22,470 nt of DNA from Candidatus Peregrinibacteria bacterium (GCA_016220125.1 JACRIF010000044.1:1-22470), one strand, 5' to 3'. Shown: positions 1 to 7,870, counted from the first letter of the stretch. Notes: generated by a model from the letters alone, not told the origin. Program-made: numbers and translations.

Positions 1-2
1 AG

Positions 3-257
3 GTGGTTGCCGGAGCTCCCGGAGCTCGGCTGAAGTGCTTGACCACCGCCCTCGTCCGCGAACTTGAGGGAATCGAGCCCGTCGAAAGCGTCGTGACTGT
101 TCTCGGTGGCGCGCCCGCCGGCTACCGCCTGGCCCAGACCGGCCCCGCCAACCTTGCGATGCTGATGGTTCTCGCCCTGCTTTCCGCCCTTGCCTTCACC
201 GCCTTCGACAAACGCAGGGCCCTGAAGCTCAAGGAAGCGGCCTTGAAACCCCTGTAA
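3..257 (+). CDS. C-terminal part of a cell-surface protein with LAQTG sorting-like signal (5' end outside the window)
   Basis: The frame is open from the left edge, so the GTG at position 3 need not be the start; only about 84 residues are visible. The tail reads as a short extracellular stretch, LAQTG at residues 43-47 followed by P, a hydrophobic segment at about 50-68, then a positive cluster (DKRR). That order matches a cell-wall sorting signal, LAxTG being the form used by class E sortases in other Gram-positives (family knowledge). A plain single-pass membrane anchor is the alternative. No sortase gene lies in the window. The stop is followed at once by a palindrome and, 57 bases on, by a terminator, so this is the last gene of its unit. 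The upstream domain cannot be named. Confidence 0.6.
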   Translation: MVAGAPGARLKCLTTALVRELEGIEPVESVVTVLGGAPAGYRLAQTGPANLAMLMVLALLSALAFTAFDKRRALKLKEAALKPL

Positions 258-285
258 AACACCGTCGCTCGCGAGCGACGTGTTA
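257..285. repeat. Perfect 18-bp palindrome just after the stop codon
   Basis: CGTCGCTCGCGAGCGACG at 263-280 is a perfect palindrome, and the flanking AACAC/TGTT extends it with one bulged base. It lies directly after the first gene's stop and lacks a following T-run. It may be an mRNA 3' stabiliser, the first half of a double terminator, or a binding site for a dimeric protein. Confidence 0.6.
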
Positions 286-313
286 AAACAAACATTCCCA
301 TGCATATGGTTGG

Positions 314-354
314 AAGCCCCCCTCACCACCCCCCGGTGGCGGGGGGCTTTTTTT
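314..354 (+). terminator. Intrinsic terminator of the first gene
   Basis: AAGCCCCCC (left arm) pairs with GGGGGGCTT, with an inner CACC/GGTGG pairing across a short bulge, followed by a run of seven T. This is a standard rho-independent terminator on the plus strand. Confidence 0.8.
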
Positions 355-483
355 AATCATTCAACATGAGAAATAACCCATTTCCAACTCTATGTCGAAT
401 GGACGAATGGACCCATTGAAAAACTTAAATGAAAATGGGCTCAACCGGCACACCCAAAAAAGGACAACACCCTTTCCGATTCG

Positions 484-503
484 ATTGGCCTTTTAAGGTT
501 GGG
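484..503 (+). repeat. Left copy of an inverted repeat flanking the ankyrin gene
   Basis: ATTGGCCTTTTAAGGTTGGG at 484-503 matches the reverse complement of 1215-1234 at 18 of 20 positions, with only the two bases after ATTGG differing. The pair brackets the ankyrin gene (span 484-1234). Apart from this and the neighbouring hairpin, I see no gene or RNA in 355-601. Confidence 0.65.
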
Positions 504-528
504 GGGGTCGGCACGAATGCCGACCCCC
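503..528. other. Perfect 11-bp hairpin downstream of the ankyrin gene
   Basis: GGGGGTCGGCA (503-513), loop CGAA, then TGCCGACCCCC (518-528). It lies about 75 bases past the ankyrin stop on the minus strand. There is no good T-run on either strand, so it is a stable 3' structure rather than a clear intrinsic terminator. Confidence 0.6.
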
Positions 529-601
529 GTTCACTCACCTCCGAAACACCGCCCTCAAAACGAGGGGGATTTCGCAAGAACGTGTTGAGTCTGGTTTAGC
601 G

Positions 602-1135
602 CTAACCCTGCGCCATGCGGGCGCGGATCAGCTGGATCGCCTCCTCCCCCTTCGCGTGGTCCAAGGCGCACTTGCCCTGCTCATCGCGAAGGCTCACGTC
701 CGGCTTGGCCAGCAACAGCATCATGACGGTTTTGGGATTGCCCTTCATCGCGGCGAACATCAACGCGGTGCGGCAATCGACATCCACGGCGTTGATCTCG
801 GCCTTGTGGCGGATCAGCACCCGGATGAGGTTGTACCGCCCCTGCATGGCGGCCTCCATGAGCGGGGTGTGCAAAAGCTCCCCGCTCTTCCCGTTGGGGT
901 TCGCCCCCTTCTCGAGAAGCGCCTTCACCAGGGGGGCGTTGCCGGTCCGGCAGGCGATGGCCAGCGGCGTCTGGCGATCCGCATCCCGCGCGTTCACATC
1001 GGCGCCCTGACGGATCGAATACAGGAGCTTGTCCATATCCCCATCCCGGACGGCCTCGAACAGTCGTTCGCCCTGAACCTTCTGGTTCCTGAACTTGGAC
1101 TGCTCAGCCTTCTTCCCATTCACATTCCGTTGCAT
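602..1135 (-). CDS. Ankyrin-repeat protein, 177 aa
   Basis: About four and a half ankyrin repeats fill the protein from residue 23 to the end. The TPL, AA/AC and G-N/G-A signatures recur, for example QTPLAIACRTGNAPLVKALLEKG, HTPLMEAAMQGR and RTALMFAAMKGN. Such folds are protein-binding scaffolds; the partner is unknown. There is no signal peptide or membrane segment, so a cytoplasmic role is likely. The frame is open to 1255, but I chose the ATG at 1135 because AAGGA sits six bases before it and the extra 40 residues are Trp-rich and unlike an ankyrin cap. It is one of only two genes here with a clear SD. It diverges from dtd behind a leader of about 125 nt and is bracketed by a 20-bp inverted repeat. 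Confidence 0.85.
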   Translation of the reverse strand: MQRNVNGKKAEQSKFRNQKVQGERLFEAVRDGDMDKLLYSIRQGADVNARDADRQTPLAIACRTGNAPLVKALLEKGANPNGKSGELLHTPLMEAAMQGRYNLIRVLIRHKAEINAVDVDCRTALMFAAMKGNPKTVMMLLLAKPDVSLRDEQGKCALDHAKGEEAIQLIRARMAQG

Positions 1136-1214
1136 GCCCCATCCTTCGCTGTGTGTGCGATGCACCCATTTCCATCCCGACCACCCCAATGGCGGCCAAG
1201 ACGAAACCAAAAAA

Positions 1215-1234
1215 CCCAACCTTAAAAATCCAAT
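1215..1234 (-). repeat. Right copy of the inverted repeat flanking the ankyrin gene
   Basis: Reads ATTGGATTTTTAAGGTTGGG on the minus strand and pairs with 484-503. It lies in the transcribed leader if the promoter at 1267-1295 is used. Confidence 0.65.
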
Positions 1235-1266
1235 ACCAATGCTTTCAAAGGACAACTTAGGCGCTT

Positions 1267-1295
1267 ATTTAATCACCATACTCTTATTCGGTCAA
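1267..1295 (-). promoter_or_regulatory. Predicted promoter of the ankyrin gene
   Basis: On the minus strand TTGACC is followed after exactly 17 bases by TTAAAT. This predicts a transcript start near 1260 and a leader of about 125 nt. Sigma-70-like by eye only. Confidence 0.45.
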
Positions 1296-1371
1296 TTCTT
1301 ATCCACCACGATTCCCCATTTTCAAACCCCCTCACGCACGGTAATGTGGAATCGTTCCTCATCCTTCGCCT

Positions 1372-1809
1372 ATGCGACTTCTCATCCAACGGGTCACCCG
1401 AGCCACCGTGACGGTCGACCACAAAATTGTCGGCACCATTGGCCAAGGCATCGTCGCCTTTGTCGGCGTGTCGCATGCGGACACGGAAAAAGACGCCGAA
1501 TGGCTGGCGGAGAAAGTCGCCAACCTGCGGCTATTCCCTTCGGAAAAAACGGAGTTCGACCGCTCGCTTTTGGAGATTGGCGGGGAACTTTTGGCGGTTT
1601 CCCAGTTCACCCTGTACGGATCCACAAAAAAAGGCCGCAGACCCGACTTCAACGAGGCGGCCGGGGCCGATTTCGCCCGAAACCTGTACGAGGAATTTGT
1701 GCGGAAGGCAAAATTGACGGGGCTCATCGTGGCCGAGGGGGTGTTCCAGGCCCACATGGCAGTGGAGCTGGTGAACGACGGACCCGTGACATTTATGATC
1801 GAATCCTGA
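1372..1809 (+). CDS. dtd: D-aminoacyl-tRNA deacylase, 145 aa
   Basis: Hydrolyses D-amino acids mis-attached to tRNA (and Gly from tRNA-Ala), recycling the tRNA in the cytoplasm. Full length for the DTD family. The N-terminus MRLLIQRVTRATVTVD, the catalytic-site motif SQFTLYG at 77-83 and the C-terminal VNDGPVTFMIES with its Gly-Pro pair (137-138) are all present. The ATG at 1372 gives the canonical N-terminus. No SD is visible. A weak promoter-like pair (TTTTCA, 17 bases, TAATGT) lies just upstream. Downstream is its own terminator, so it is probably monocistronic. Confidence 0.95.
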   Translation: MRLLIQRVTRATVTVDHKIVGTIGQGIVAFVGVSHADTEKDAEWLAEKVANLRLFPSEKTEFDRSLLEIGGELLAVSQFTLYGSTKKGRRPDFNEAAGADFARNLYEEFVRKAKLTGLIVAEGVFQAHMAVELVNDGPVTFMIES

Positions 1810-1823
1810 GCAGTGCGAACAAC

Positions 1824-1900
1824 GGCTTGAGCTTGAGTGTGAGGAAAAAATATTCAATCCCCTCACGCCCACACAAACACTCAAGCTCAAGCCCTTTTTT
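1824..1900 (+). terminator. Terminator of dtd built from a 17-bp inverted repeat of tandem words
   Basis: GGCTTGAGCTTGAGTGT (1824-1840) is perfectly complementary to 1877-1893 and is followed by T6 (1895-1900). Inside the 36-nt loop GTGAGG (1839-1844) can pair with CCTCAC (1861-1866), so a branched fold is possible. Each arm contains a tandem CTTGAG/CTCAAG word. Confidence 0.75.
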
Positions 1901-1948
1901 CGAACACCCTTTTTCGGTTGCGCCAAACCACCACCCCTCTCCAGCCCG

Positions 1949-1978
1949 TTTACAAATCACCCCTATTCATGGTAAAAT
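1949..1978 (+). promoter_or_regulatory. Predicted promoter of the K+ channel gene
   Basis: TTTACA (1949-1954), 18-bp spacer, TAAAAT (1973-1978). This predicts a start near 1985 and a leader of about 22 nt without SD. Confidence 0.55.
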
Positions 1979-2007
1979 AGTAGGATTGTTTTGTAACCAC
2001 AACCCCG

Positions 2008-2850
2008 ATGACAGACCTCTACACAGCCCCCTCGCGCAAAAAAGGCTTTTGGGGCTCGGTCGATCGCTTCATCCACGAAGGCTTCGGCAACGAGGAATCA
2101 AAGCTGTACCGGATCATCAACGACTTCATCGTCCTGTTGATCCTTTTCTCGATCGTCTCGATCCTGCTGGATTCGGTCGAAAGCATCGCCGTCCGATACA
2201 AAACCTTTTTCGACATTTCCGATTGGGTCGTGGTTTTCTTCTTCACCCTCGAGTACGCCGCCAACATTTATGTGGCGAAGCGCAAGAAGGCCTACCTTTT
2301 CGGCGTCTGGGGCATCATCGATTTCCTCGCCATCATTCCGACCTTTCTCACGGGTGGAATCGACCTCCGCGCCGTGAAAGTGCTCCGCATCCTCCGCGTC
2401 CTCCGCTTCCTCCGGATGATGAGGATGCTCAGGCTCCTGAAACTGGCCAAAACGGCCACCACCCAATCCGCACCTGAAGTCGCGACCAAATTCAGCACCC
2501 TGAAGATGGATCTTCAAATTTACCTCATCGCCCTCTCCACCGTGCTCGTCACCTTCAGCACCGCGGAATACTACATTGAGCGCGGGGTGGAAAACACCCA
2601 GTTCACCTCGATTCCCGCGGCCATGTGGTGGTGCATCGTGACCATCACAACGGTCGGCTACGGCGACATGTATCCCTCGACTCCGCTCGGCAAAATCGTG
2701 GCAGGCATGGCCATGCTCTGCGGCGTCGCCCTGTTCGGCCTGCTCATGAACGTGATCGGCAAATCCATGATGTCCTCGCTCTTCGGGGCGACCGACCTTG
2801 AAAATGCGGAGACGGCCGCCAAGGAAGCAGAAGAGCGCATGAGGAAATAA
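2008..2850 (+). CDS. Voltage-gated-type potassium channel subunit, 280 aa
   Basis: A six-helix Kv/KvAP-like pore protein. S1 is at about 37-58, S2 about 70-92, S3 about 97-116. S4 is an Arg-rich voltage sensor at 121-148 with R/K roughly every third residue (RAVKVLRILRVLRFLRMMR). S5 is about 169-190, the pore helix about 202-213, the selectivity filter TVGYGD at 215-220, and S6 about 226-250. The tail is short, charged and probably helical; no RCK or cyclic-nucleotide domain is present. It is predicted to act as a tetramer passing K+ across the cytoplasmic membrane in response to voltage. No SD. It has its own promoter and terminator. Confidence 0.93.
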   Translation: MTDLYTAPSRKKGFWGSVDRFIHEGFGNEESKLYRIINDFIVLLILFSIVSILLDSVESIAVRYKTFFDISDWVVVFFFTLEYAANIYVAKRKKAYLFGVWGIIDFLAIIPTFLTGGIDLRAVKVLRILRVLRFLRMMRMLRLLKLAKTATTQSAPEVATKFSTLKMDLQIYLIALSTVLVTFSTAEYYIERGVENTQFTSIPAAMWWCIVTITTVGYGDMYPSTPLGKIVAGMAMLCGVALFGLLMNVIGKSMMSSLFGATDLENAETAAKEAEERMRK

Positions 2851-2875
2851 TTGAGAATTTCAACTCAACACCCAG

Positions 2876-2909
2876 CGAAGGCGCGATTGCGAATCGCGCC
2901 TTCGGTTTT
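2876..2909 (+). terminator. Terminator of the K+ channel gene
   Basis: Perfect 13-bp stem CGAAGGCGCGATT / AATCGCGCCTTCG (2876-2888 and 2892-2904) with loop GCG, followed by GTTTT. Confidence 0.8.
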
Positions 2910-2935
2910 CAAAAAACCAATTCCCCGCTTCCGAA

Positions 2936-2964
2936 TTGTTTTGGTCCATTTTACGTGCTAAAAT
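2936..2964 (+). promoter_or_regulatory. Predicted promoter of glyS
   Basis: TTGTTT (2936-2941), 17-bp spacer, TAAAAT (2959-2964). The predicted start near 2971 gives a leader of about 28 nt. Confidence 0.55.
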
Positions 2965-2998
2965 TTCGCCGTTCCCAAACGATTAATCCCCTCATTTT

Positions 2999-4426
2999 AT
3001 GCCTGACAAACCCGTAAAAACCAGCCCCAAAACCGAACCGAAAAACGACCTGATGGACAAACTGGTCTCCCTCTGCAAACGCCGAGGATTCGTGTACCCC
3101 GGCTCCGAGATCTACGGCGGGCTCGCCAACACGTGGGATCTGGGCCCCGTGGGCGTGGAACTCAAAAACAACATCCAGCAGGCCTGGTGGAAATTCTTCG
3201 TGCAGAGCCGCCGCGACATGGTGGGCATCGACGCCGCCATCCTCATGAATCCCAAAGTCTGGGAATCCTCGGGCCACGTGGCCAACTTCAGCGACGCCCA
3301 GGTGGATTGCAAGGACTGCAAGAAGCGCGTCCGCGCCGATCATTTGATCGAGGACAACACCGATGTGAAGGTGGAGGGGCTGAGCCTGGAGGACTTGGGC
3401 AAACTGATCACGGAGAACAATCTGCGATGCCCCGGATGCGGCGGCAAGAATTGGACGGAGGTGCGCAAGTTCAACCTGCTGTTCCGCACCAACATCGGCC
3501 CCACCACCGCCAACACGGAGCCCGTGTATTTGAGGGGTGAAATCGCCCAAGGCATGTTCGTGGATTTCAAGAATGTGCTCAATTCCAGCCGCAAGAAGAT
3601 CCCCTTCGGCATTGCGGCCGCGGGCAAGGCCTTCCGCAACGAGATCACCCCGGGGAATTTCATCTTCCGCACGCTCGAATTCGACTTGATGGAATTCGAA
3701 TATTTCATCAAACCCGCCATGTGGGAGGAAAAATTCGAGTACTGGATGGGCGAGATGCAGACATGGCTTGGAATCGTTGGCATCCACAAGGAGAAAACCC
3801 GGATCCGCGAACACGAGAAAACCGAACTTTCCCATTATTCGAAACGAACCGTGGACATCGAATACCACACGCCGTTCGGATGGAAGGAGCTCTACGGCTT
3901 GGCCTACCGCACGGATTTCGACCTGAAGAACCATCAGGAAAAGAGCGGCGTGGACATGACCTATCTCGATCCCGAGACCAACGAGAAATTCCTGCCCCAT
4001 GTGCTGGAGCCCACTTTCGGACTTTCCCGCACGATCCTCATGACCCTGCTTTCCGCCTACGACGAGGAGGAGGTGACGGATACCAAGGGCGAGAAAGAGG
4101 TGCGCGTGGTGCTCCGCTTCAAGCCCAAGATCGCCCCGTACAAGGCCGCGATCCTGCCCCTCATGAAAAAACCGGAGCTCACCGCCAAGGCGGATGAGGT
4201 GTACGATTCGCTCAAGAATCTGTTCACGATGGACTACGACGTGACGGGGTCCTTCGGCAAACGCTACCGCAGGCAAGACGAGATCGGCACCCCTTTCTGC
4301 ATCACCGTCGACTACGACACCCTGGAAGACCAGGCCGTGACCGTGCGCGATCGGGACACGATGAAGCAGGATCGGATCAAGATTGCCGAGCTGAAGGACT
4401 ATTTGGAGAGGAAGATCAATGCGTAA
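2999..4426 (+). CDS. glyS: Glycine--tRNA ligase, homodimeric class II type, 475 aa
   Basis: Charges tRNA-Gly with glycine using ATP. This is the single-chain (alpha-2) enzyme, not the alpha/beta form of E. coli. The family-typical YPGSEIYGGLANTWDLGP is at 33-50. Two Cys pairs (C104/C107 and C144/C147) could bind zinc in the insertion that follows. Class II motif 2 is FRNEITPGNFIFRTLEF at 212-228, and a motif 3-like segment with its Arg (EPTFGLSRTI) is at 337-346. The anticodon-binding domain runs from about 377 to 470 (KIAPYKAAILPL, GKRYRRQDEIGTPFCITVDYDT). The ATG at 2999 puts about 20 linker residues before the core. No SD. It converges on the membrane-protein gene at 4500. Confidence 0.97.
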   Translation: MPDKPVKTSPKTEPKNDLMDKLVSLCKRRGFVYPGSEIYGGLANTWDLGPVGVELKNNIQQAWWKFFVQSRRDMVGIDAAILMNPKVWESSGHVANFSDAQVDCKDCKKRVRADHLIEDNTDVKVEGLSLEDLGKLITENNLRCPGCGGKNWTEVRKFNLLFRTNIGPTTANTEPVYLRGEIAQGMFVDFKNVLNSSRKKIPFGIAAAGKAFRNEITPGNFIFRTLEFDLMEFEYFIKPAMWEEKFEYWMGEMQTWLGIVGIHKEKTRIREHEKTELSHYSKRTVDIEYHTPFGWKELYGLAYRTDFDLKNHQEKSGVDMTYLDPETNEKFLPHVLEPTFGLSRTILMTLLSAYDEEEVTDTKGEKEVRVVLRFKPKIAPYKAAILPLMKKPELTAKADEVYDSLKNLFTMDYDVTGSFGKRYRRQDEIGTPFCITVDYDTLEDQAVTVRDRDTMKQDRIKIAELKDYLERKINA

Positions 4427-4430
4427 AACC

Positions 4431-4501
4431 AGTTCGAGTTTTGGGTTCGAGTTCGAGAAACCACAATGCCTCGACTCGAACTCTTTTCTCGAACCCGAAC
4501 T
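4431..4501. terminator. Interleaved inverted repeat between glyS and the convergent membrane gene
   Basis: GAGTTCGAG (4449-4457) pairs with CTCGAACTC (4475-4483) before TTTT, giving a plus-strand terminator. GGGTTCGAG (4443-4451) pairs with 4488-4496 and AGTTCG (4431-4436) with 4496-4501. The spacer is built almost entirely from the word TTCGAG and its complement, so several folds compete. The right end touches the stop codon of the minus gene. Confidence 0.6.
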
Positions 4502-4871
4502 ATTCGCGATTCATAAAGTAGTACTCGATCAACGCCACGATCATCAGCAACAGGAGGGCGTCCCACCATGTAAGCACGCGAAGCCTTTGGAAGGCCAACC
4601 CGGTGCACGCCATGATTGAAAGCAGGGTGCCCTGCCTGAGGGCGGCATTGAGATTGCGAAAGAAATTGTCGGATCGGGTCACCGCCAATCGGATGTAATA
4701 GCTCAGCAGGGTGAAGGTGCCCGTGAGCGCCAAAAACAGGCTGGCGTAAAAAAAGGCCAAGGCCAAATCCCCCGAGAGGAAGGGGCTCATTTTATTGAGC
4801 ACCACCACCCAGGAAACCCACCCCAGGGCCGTGGCGACCAGCACTCCAAAGATGTAATAGGCTTGAACCAT
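4500..4871 (-). CDS. Small integral membrane protein, 123 aa, unknown function
   Basis: Four hydrophobic segments are visible, at about 4-25, 35-55, 80-98 and 101-117, joined by short loops with a basic stretch (RLAVTRSDNFFRNLNAALRQG) in the middle. It ends in IEYYFMNRE. I do not recognise a named family. The frame also opens with a GTG at 4892, which would add seven residues; I prefer the ATG at 4871 (MVQAYYIFG), which begins at the first hydrophobic segment. Neither start has an SD. It faces glyS tail to tail and is divergent from the large SLH protein. Confidence 0.7.
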   Translation of the reverse strand: MVQAYYIFGVLVATALGWVSWVVVLNKMSPFLSGDLALAFFYASLFLALTGTFTLLSYYIRLAVTRSDNFFRNLNAALRQGTLLSIMACTGLAFQRLRVLTWWDALLLLMIVALIEYYFMNRE

Positions 4872-4980
4872 TTTCAAAGCAGGAAACAGCACACAGGAGT
4901 CAGGACCCAGATGACTGCTGACCGCTGACTTTTGACTTCTGAGTTCTTATTTTCGAGTCCTATAAAAAAGTATGGTATTT

Positions 4981-4989
4981 TGGTACAAT
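4981..4989 (+). promoter_or_regulatory. Possible extended -10 of the SLH-RlpA-CAP gene
   Basis: TGG-TACAAT (TGn extension plus -10) lies 30 bases before the ATG; the -35 region (TATAAA) is poor. The stretch 4882-4950 upstream is made of degenerate CTGAC/CACAGGA words rather than a gene. Confidence 0.35.
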
Positions 4990-5018
4990 AGGCAAGTGTA
5001 ACCCTTATAAAATAAACT

Positions 5019-7805
5019 ATGAATCGTATTCGACGCACTTGCCTCTCGGCCGCGCTGAGCCTTGGTCTCTTTCTGATGACCCAGGGCGCATGGGCCACCG
5101 TGGTCTTCACGGATGTAGCCAGCGACAATCCCCACTACGAGGCGATCACCGCTTTGTTCGACAAGGGGGTCATCCAGGGGTATCCCGACCACACCTTTCG
5201 ACCCGACCAGGCCGTGAACCGCGCGGAGATCCTGAAGGTGATCCTGCTCGGGTCCGACATCCTGGTTCCTGAGATCCAAAAGCAGGCGCTTTTTCCCGAT
5301 GTGGATTCCGAAGCCTGGTATGGCAAATACGTCTCGAAAGCCAAAAACCTCGGCATTGTGTCGGGCGATAGCACCACAGGCCTGTTCCGCCCCGGGGACA
5401 CCGTGAACTTGGCCGAGGCGCTCAAAATCCTGCTCAAGACCAACGCCGTGGAACTTCCCGTGCCCAAAGCCAACCCCTATGCGGATGTGCCGACCGATGC
5501 CTGGTTCGCGCCCTATTTCGACTACGCCCGCCTGGCGGGGCTCCTGGATCAAAAGCCCGAGGAAAACGTGTCGCCCGCGAAACCGGTCACCCGGGGACTC
5601 TTGGCGGAACTGATGTATCGCCTGTCGAAAAGCGATGTGATGCTGTCCGATGGAAAAGCGAGCTACTACGGCGCCCTGTTCCACGGCAAAACCACGGCCA
5701 ACGGCGAAGTGTTCGATGCGTCGGCCTTCACCGCGGCCCATCGCACCTACCCGTTTGACACCTGGCTCAAGGTGACCAACCTCGAGAACCGAAAATCGGT
5801 GGTGGTGCGGGTGAACGATCGTGGCCCCTATGTGTCGGACCCCACCCGCGTCATCGACCTCAGCCAAGCCGCTTTCGAATCCATCTCGCTGCTTTCCCGC
5901 GGAATCATCGAAGTGAAAATCGAAGTCACCACGGCCCCGGATTCTTCTCAACCCACCCCGACTCCAACCCCCTCCCCGACCCCCCTCTCAGCCGATTTGC
6001 TCAATGCCACCAAAACCTCCTGCCCGGAGGCCAAGACCTTGGCGTTTATCGGAAAAAACGATTTCGAAAATATCACCCTCTCGGCACCGTTGCCCAACCG
6101 AGTCCTCTTGAGCGAAACCATGCTCATCAAAGGCTCAACCCTGGCGAAAACCCCAGAGGTGAATGCGTTCTTTGTCGACAGCGCTGGGGGCCAAACCAGC
6201 TTCGGGGGCCCCATAAAAGACGGTCAATTCTCCATTTCTCTTCGCTTCCCCAAAGAGGGCACCTACAAACTGGGAATCCTCCCCGGAGAATCAGGCAATA
6301 GCATCGTCAAGGAAATCATGGTGCTTCGGAACACGTGCATCGAAGAGGTGGAAAGCCAGCAATTGCTCCCGGTTTCCAACGTCAAAACCACCGTGGAAAA
6401 CGGGGACACGGTTGTGCGCTGGAGTCCCGGCCTCTACAACCTTTTCAAACTCACCCTTCAGCAGGGGGGATTGAAAAAGAGCTTCTTCCTGCACGACACC
6501 ACCGAATGGAAACCCTACTACCGGGAATTTTCCGGATTCAAACCGGGGAATGTCGACCTTTTTGTGCGCGGGGCAAAGCTCACCCAAAATTCAATTCTGG
6601 AGCCGACCCAAATCGTCTGGAGCCCTGCCACCACCACCCCCTTCATCGCCACCAACCATTACGAACACACCGTGAACGCCGACGAGGTGGAACTGACCAG
6701 CCTCACCCAGAACGCCATCCTCAAGGAAACGATCCAAGCCATTTTCAAAGCCAAAGTCCCGATCCGGTCCAAAGCCGCGGTGATCCTGCCCAATGGGACG
6801 GTTGAGGAGCTTCCCGTGACCAGTGCCACCCAAACCGCCAAAAAAAATGCCTTCGGCATCGAATCCTTCCCCGCTTCGACCGACCCCCTTACGGTCAGCT
6901 ACACAGTTAAGGAAACCGCCCTCCACATCCTGGAGGTCAACAATGTCGAGGGATTGGCGATCATCAATGTCCCCATCTATATCCGGAACCAATTCCCCCT
7001 TATCCCCAATCCACGAGACCTTCAAACAGCGACTCCCGTGAACCTCGGAACGGATCTGCCAGCCCTGCGGCTTAAAATGCTGGGGCTGGTCAACAAAGAC
7101 CGGGCCACCTATGGCCTGCCCCCGCTCGCGCAGGACGACAGCCTCACCCGGCTTGCCCAATACCGCAGCGACGACATGGTGGCCAACAACTATTTCGGAC
7201 ATTGGGACAGCCAGGGAATGGGCGCGAACGACCTGCGGAAAAATTACGGCATCGTCACCCAGGTCAGCGAGAACCTGGCCAAGGACACGACTTTGGAATT
7301 GGCCGAATACGGCCTGATGCGCAGCGCCATCCACCGCTCCAACATCCTTTCCCCCGACTGGACCCGGGTCGGCTTTGGCATCACCAAGGCCAAGGACGGC
7401 GGGTACCTGTTCGTCCAAATTTTCTCCCCGGACCCCCTCAACATGGACAACCTGGACTCCCTTCGGAATTCCCTGCTGTCGGCGATCAACCAAAATCGAG
7501 GAACCGCACTGGCGCCCCAATCGAACCTGAACACCTTGGCCCAGACCTGGAGCCAGCGGATGGTGGATGAAAACTTCTTCGACTTCACCGGCCCCTCGGC
7601 CCCCACCTTGGTGGACTCGATCCGAAACTCCGGGATCAAATCGGCCCTGGGAACCTACATCATGGGCAATTCCAGTTTTAGCGATGCCCTCCAACAGGCC
7701 TCGGCGAACACCGTGCTTCAGGAATCCCATTGGAAAAACATCGGCATCGGCATCAAGCAGGACAATTTGGGCATCATCAAGATCACGCTGATTTACACGG
7801 AATAA
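5019..7805 (+). CDS. Secreted multidomain protein: SLH repeats, RlpA-like barrel, beta-rich region, two CAP domains (928 aa)
   Basis: A Sec signal peptide covers residues 1-26 (cleavage after AWA). Three SLH repeats (about 28-75, 90-138, 150-200) should tether the protein to cell-wall polymers. An RlpA-like double-psi barrel (211-292) keeps FHGKTTANGE, AAH and VNDRGP with IDLS, the pattern of peptidoglycan lytic transglycosylases. A Pro/Thr linker (310-322) leads to about 350 residues of beta-rich, Ig-like sequence I cannot name. A CAP/SCP domain (684-805) retains GHW (H728), SEN (750-752) and H772. A second CAP-like copy (812-926) aligns from LRNSLLSAINQNRG but has FFDF (853-856) where the His motif should be. 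It stands alone between an extended -10 and a strong hairpin. Its role in wall remodelling or surface attachment is inferred. Confidence 0.88.
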   Translation: MNRIRRTCLSAALSLGLFLMTQGAWATVVFTDVASDNPHYEAITALFDKGVIQGYPDHTFRPDQAVNRAEILKVILLGSDILVPEIQKQALFPDVDSEAWYGKYVSKAKNLGIVSGDSTTGLFRPGDTVNLAEALKILLKTNAVELPVPKANPYADVPTDAWFAPYFDYARLAGLLDQKPEENVSPAKPVTRGLLAELMYRLSKSDVMLSDGKASYYGALFHGKTTANGEVFDASAFTAAHRTYPFDTWLKVTNLENRKSVVVRVNDRGPYVSDPTRVIDLSQAAFESISLLSRGIIEVKIEVTTAPDSSQPTPTPTPSPTPLSADLLNATKTSCPEAKTLAFIGKNDFENITLSAPLPNRVLLSETMLIKGSTLAKTPEVNAFFVDSAGGQTSFGGPIKDGQFSISLRFPKEGTYKLGILPGESGNSIVKEIMVLRNTCIEEVESQQLLPVSNVKTTVENGDTVVRWSPGLYNLFKLTLQQGGLKKSFFLHDTTEWKPYYREFSGFKPGNVDLFVRGAKLTQNSILEPTQIVWSPATTTPFIATNHYEHTVNADEVELTSLTQNAILKETIQAIFKAKVPIRSKAAVILPNGTVEELPVTSATQTAKKNAFGIESFPASTDPLTVSYTVKETALHILEVNNVEGLAIINVPIYIRNQFPLIPNPRDLQTATPVNLGTDLPALRLKMLGLVNKDRATYGLPPLAQDDSLTRLAQYRSDDMVANNYFGHWDSQGMGANDLRKNYGIVTQVSENLAKDTTLELAEYGLMRSAIHRSNILSPDWTRVGFGITKAKDGGYLFVQIFSPDPLNMDNLDSLRNSLLSAINQNRGTALAPQSNLNTLAQTWSQRMVDENFFDFTGPSAPTLVDSIRNSGIKSALGTYIMGNSSFSDALQQASANTVLQESHWKNIGIGIKQDNLGIIKITLIYTE

Positions 7806-7844
7806 ATCATTAGCGATAAGCTATAAGCGATAAGCCACTAAAAA

Positions 7845-7870
7845 ATCCCAAGGACGAAAGTCCTTGGGAT
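7845..7870 (-). terminator. Bidirectional terminator between the SLH protein and ndk
   Basis: Perfect 11-bp stem ATCCCAAGGAC / GTCCTTGGGAT with a GAAA loop. On the minus strand it is followed by T6, so it serves ndk best; on the plus strand GTTTGGATTTT follows, so it may also end the SLH gene. Upstream, 7810-7836 carries the repeated word AGCGATAAG. Confidence 0.85.

Noticed and set aside
602..1255. 217-aa version of the ankyrin protein
   Set aside because: The ATG at 1135 has an SD at good spacing; the extra N-terminal 40 residues look like translated leader.
1095..2477. 460-codon plus-strand frame across dtd and the channel gene
   Set aside because: It covers two clear genes in other frames and consists of low-complexity Pro/Arg/His-rich translation.
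2951..4276. 441-codon open frame antisense to glyS
   Set aside because: Shadow of a GC-rich coding strand; His/Leu/Gly-rich composition with no family features, while glyS is unambiguous.
4431..4501. tRNA gene suggested by GGTTCGAG-type T-arm motifs
   Set aside because: No cloverleaf or acceptor stem; the motif is one of many repeats of TTCGAG.
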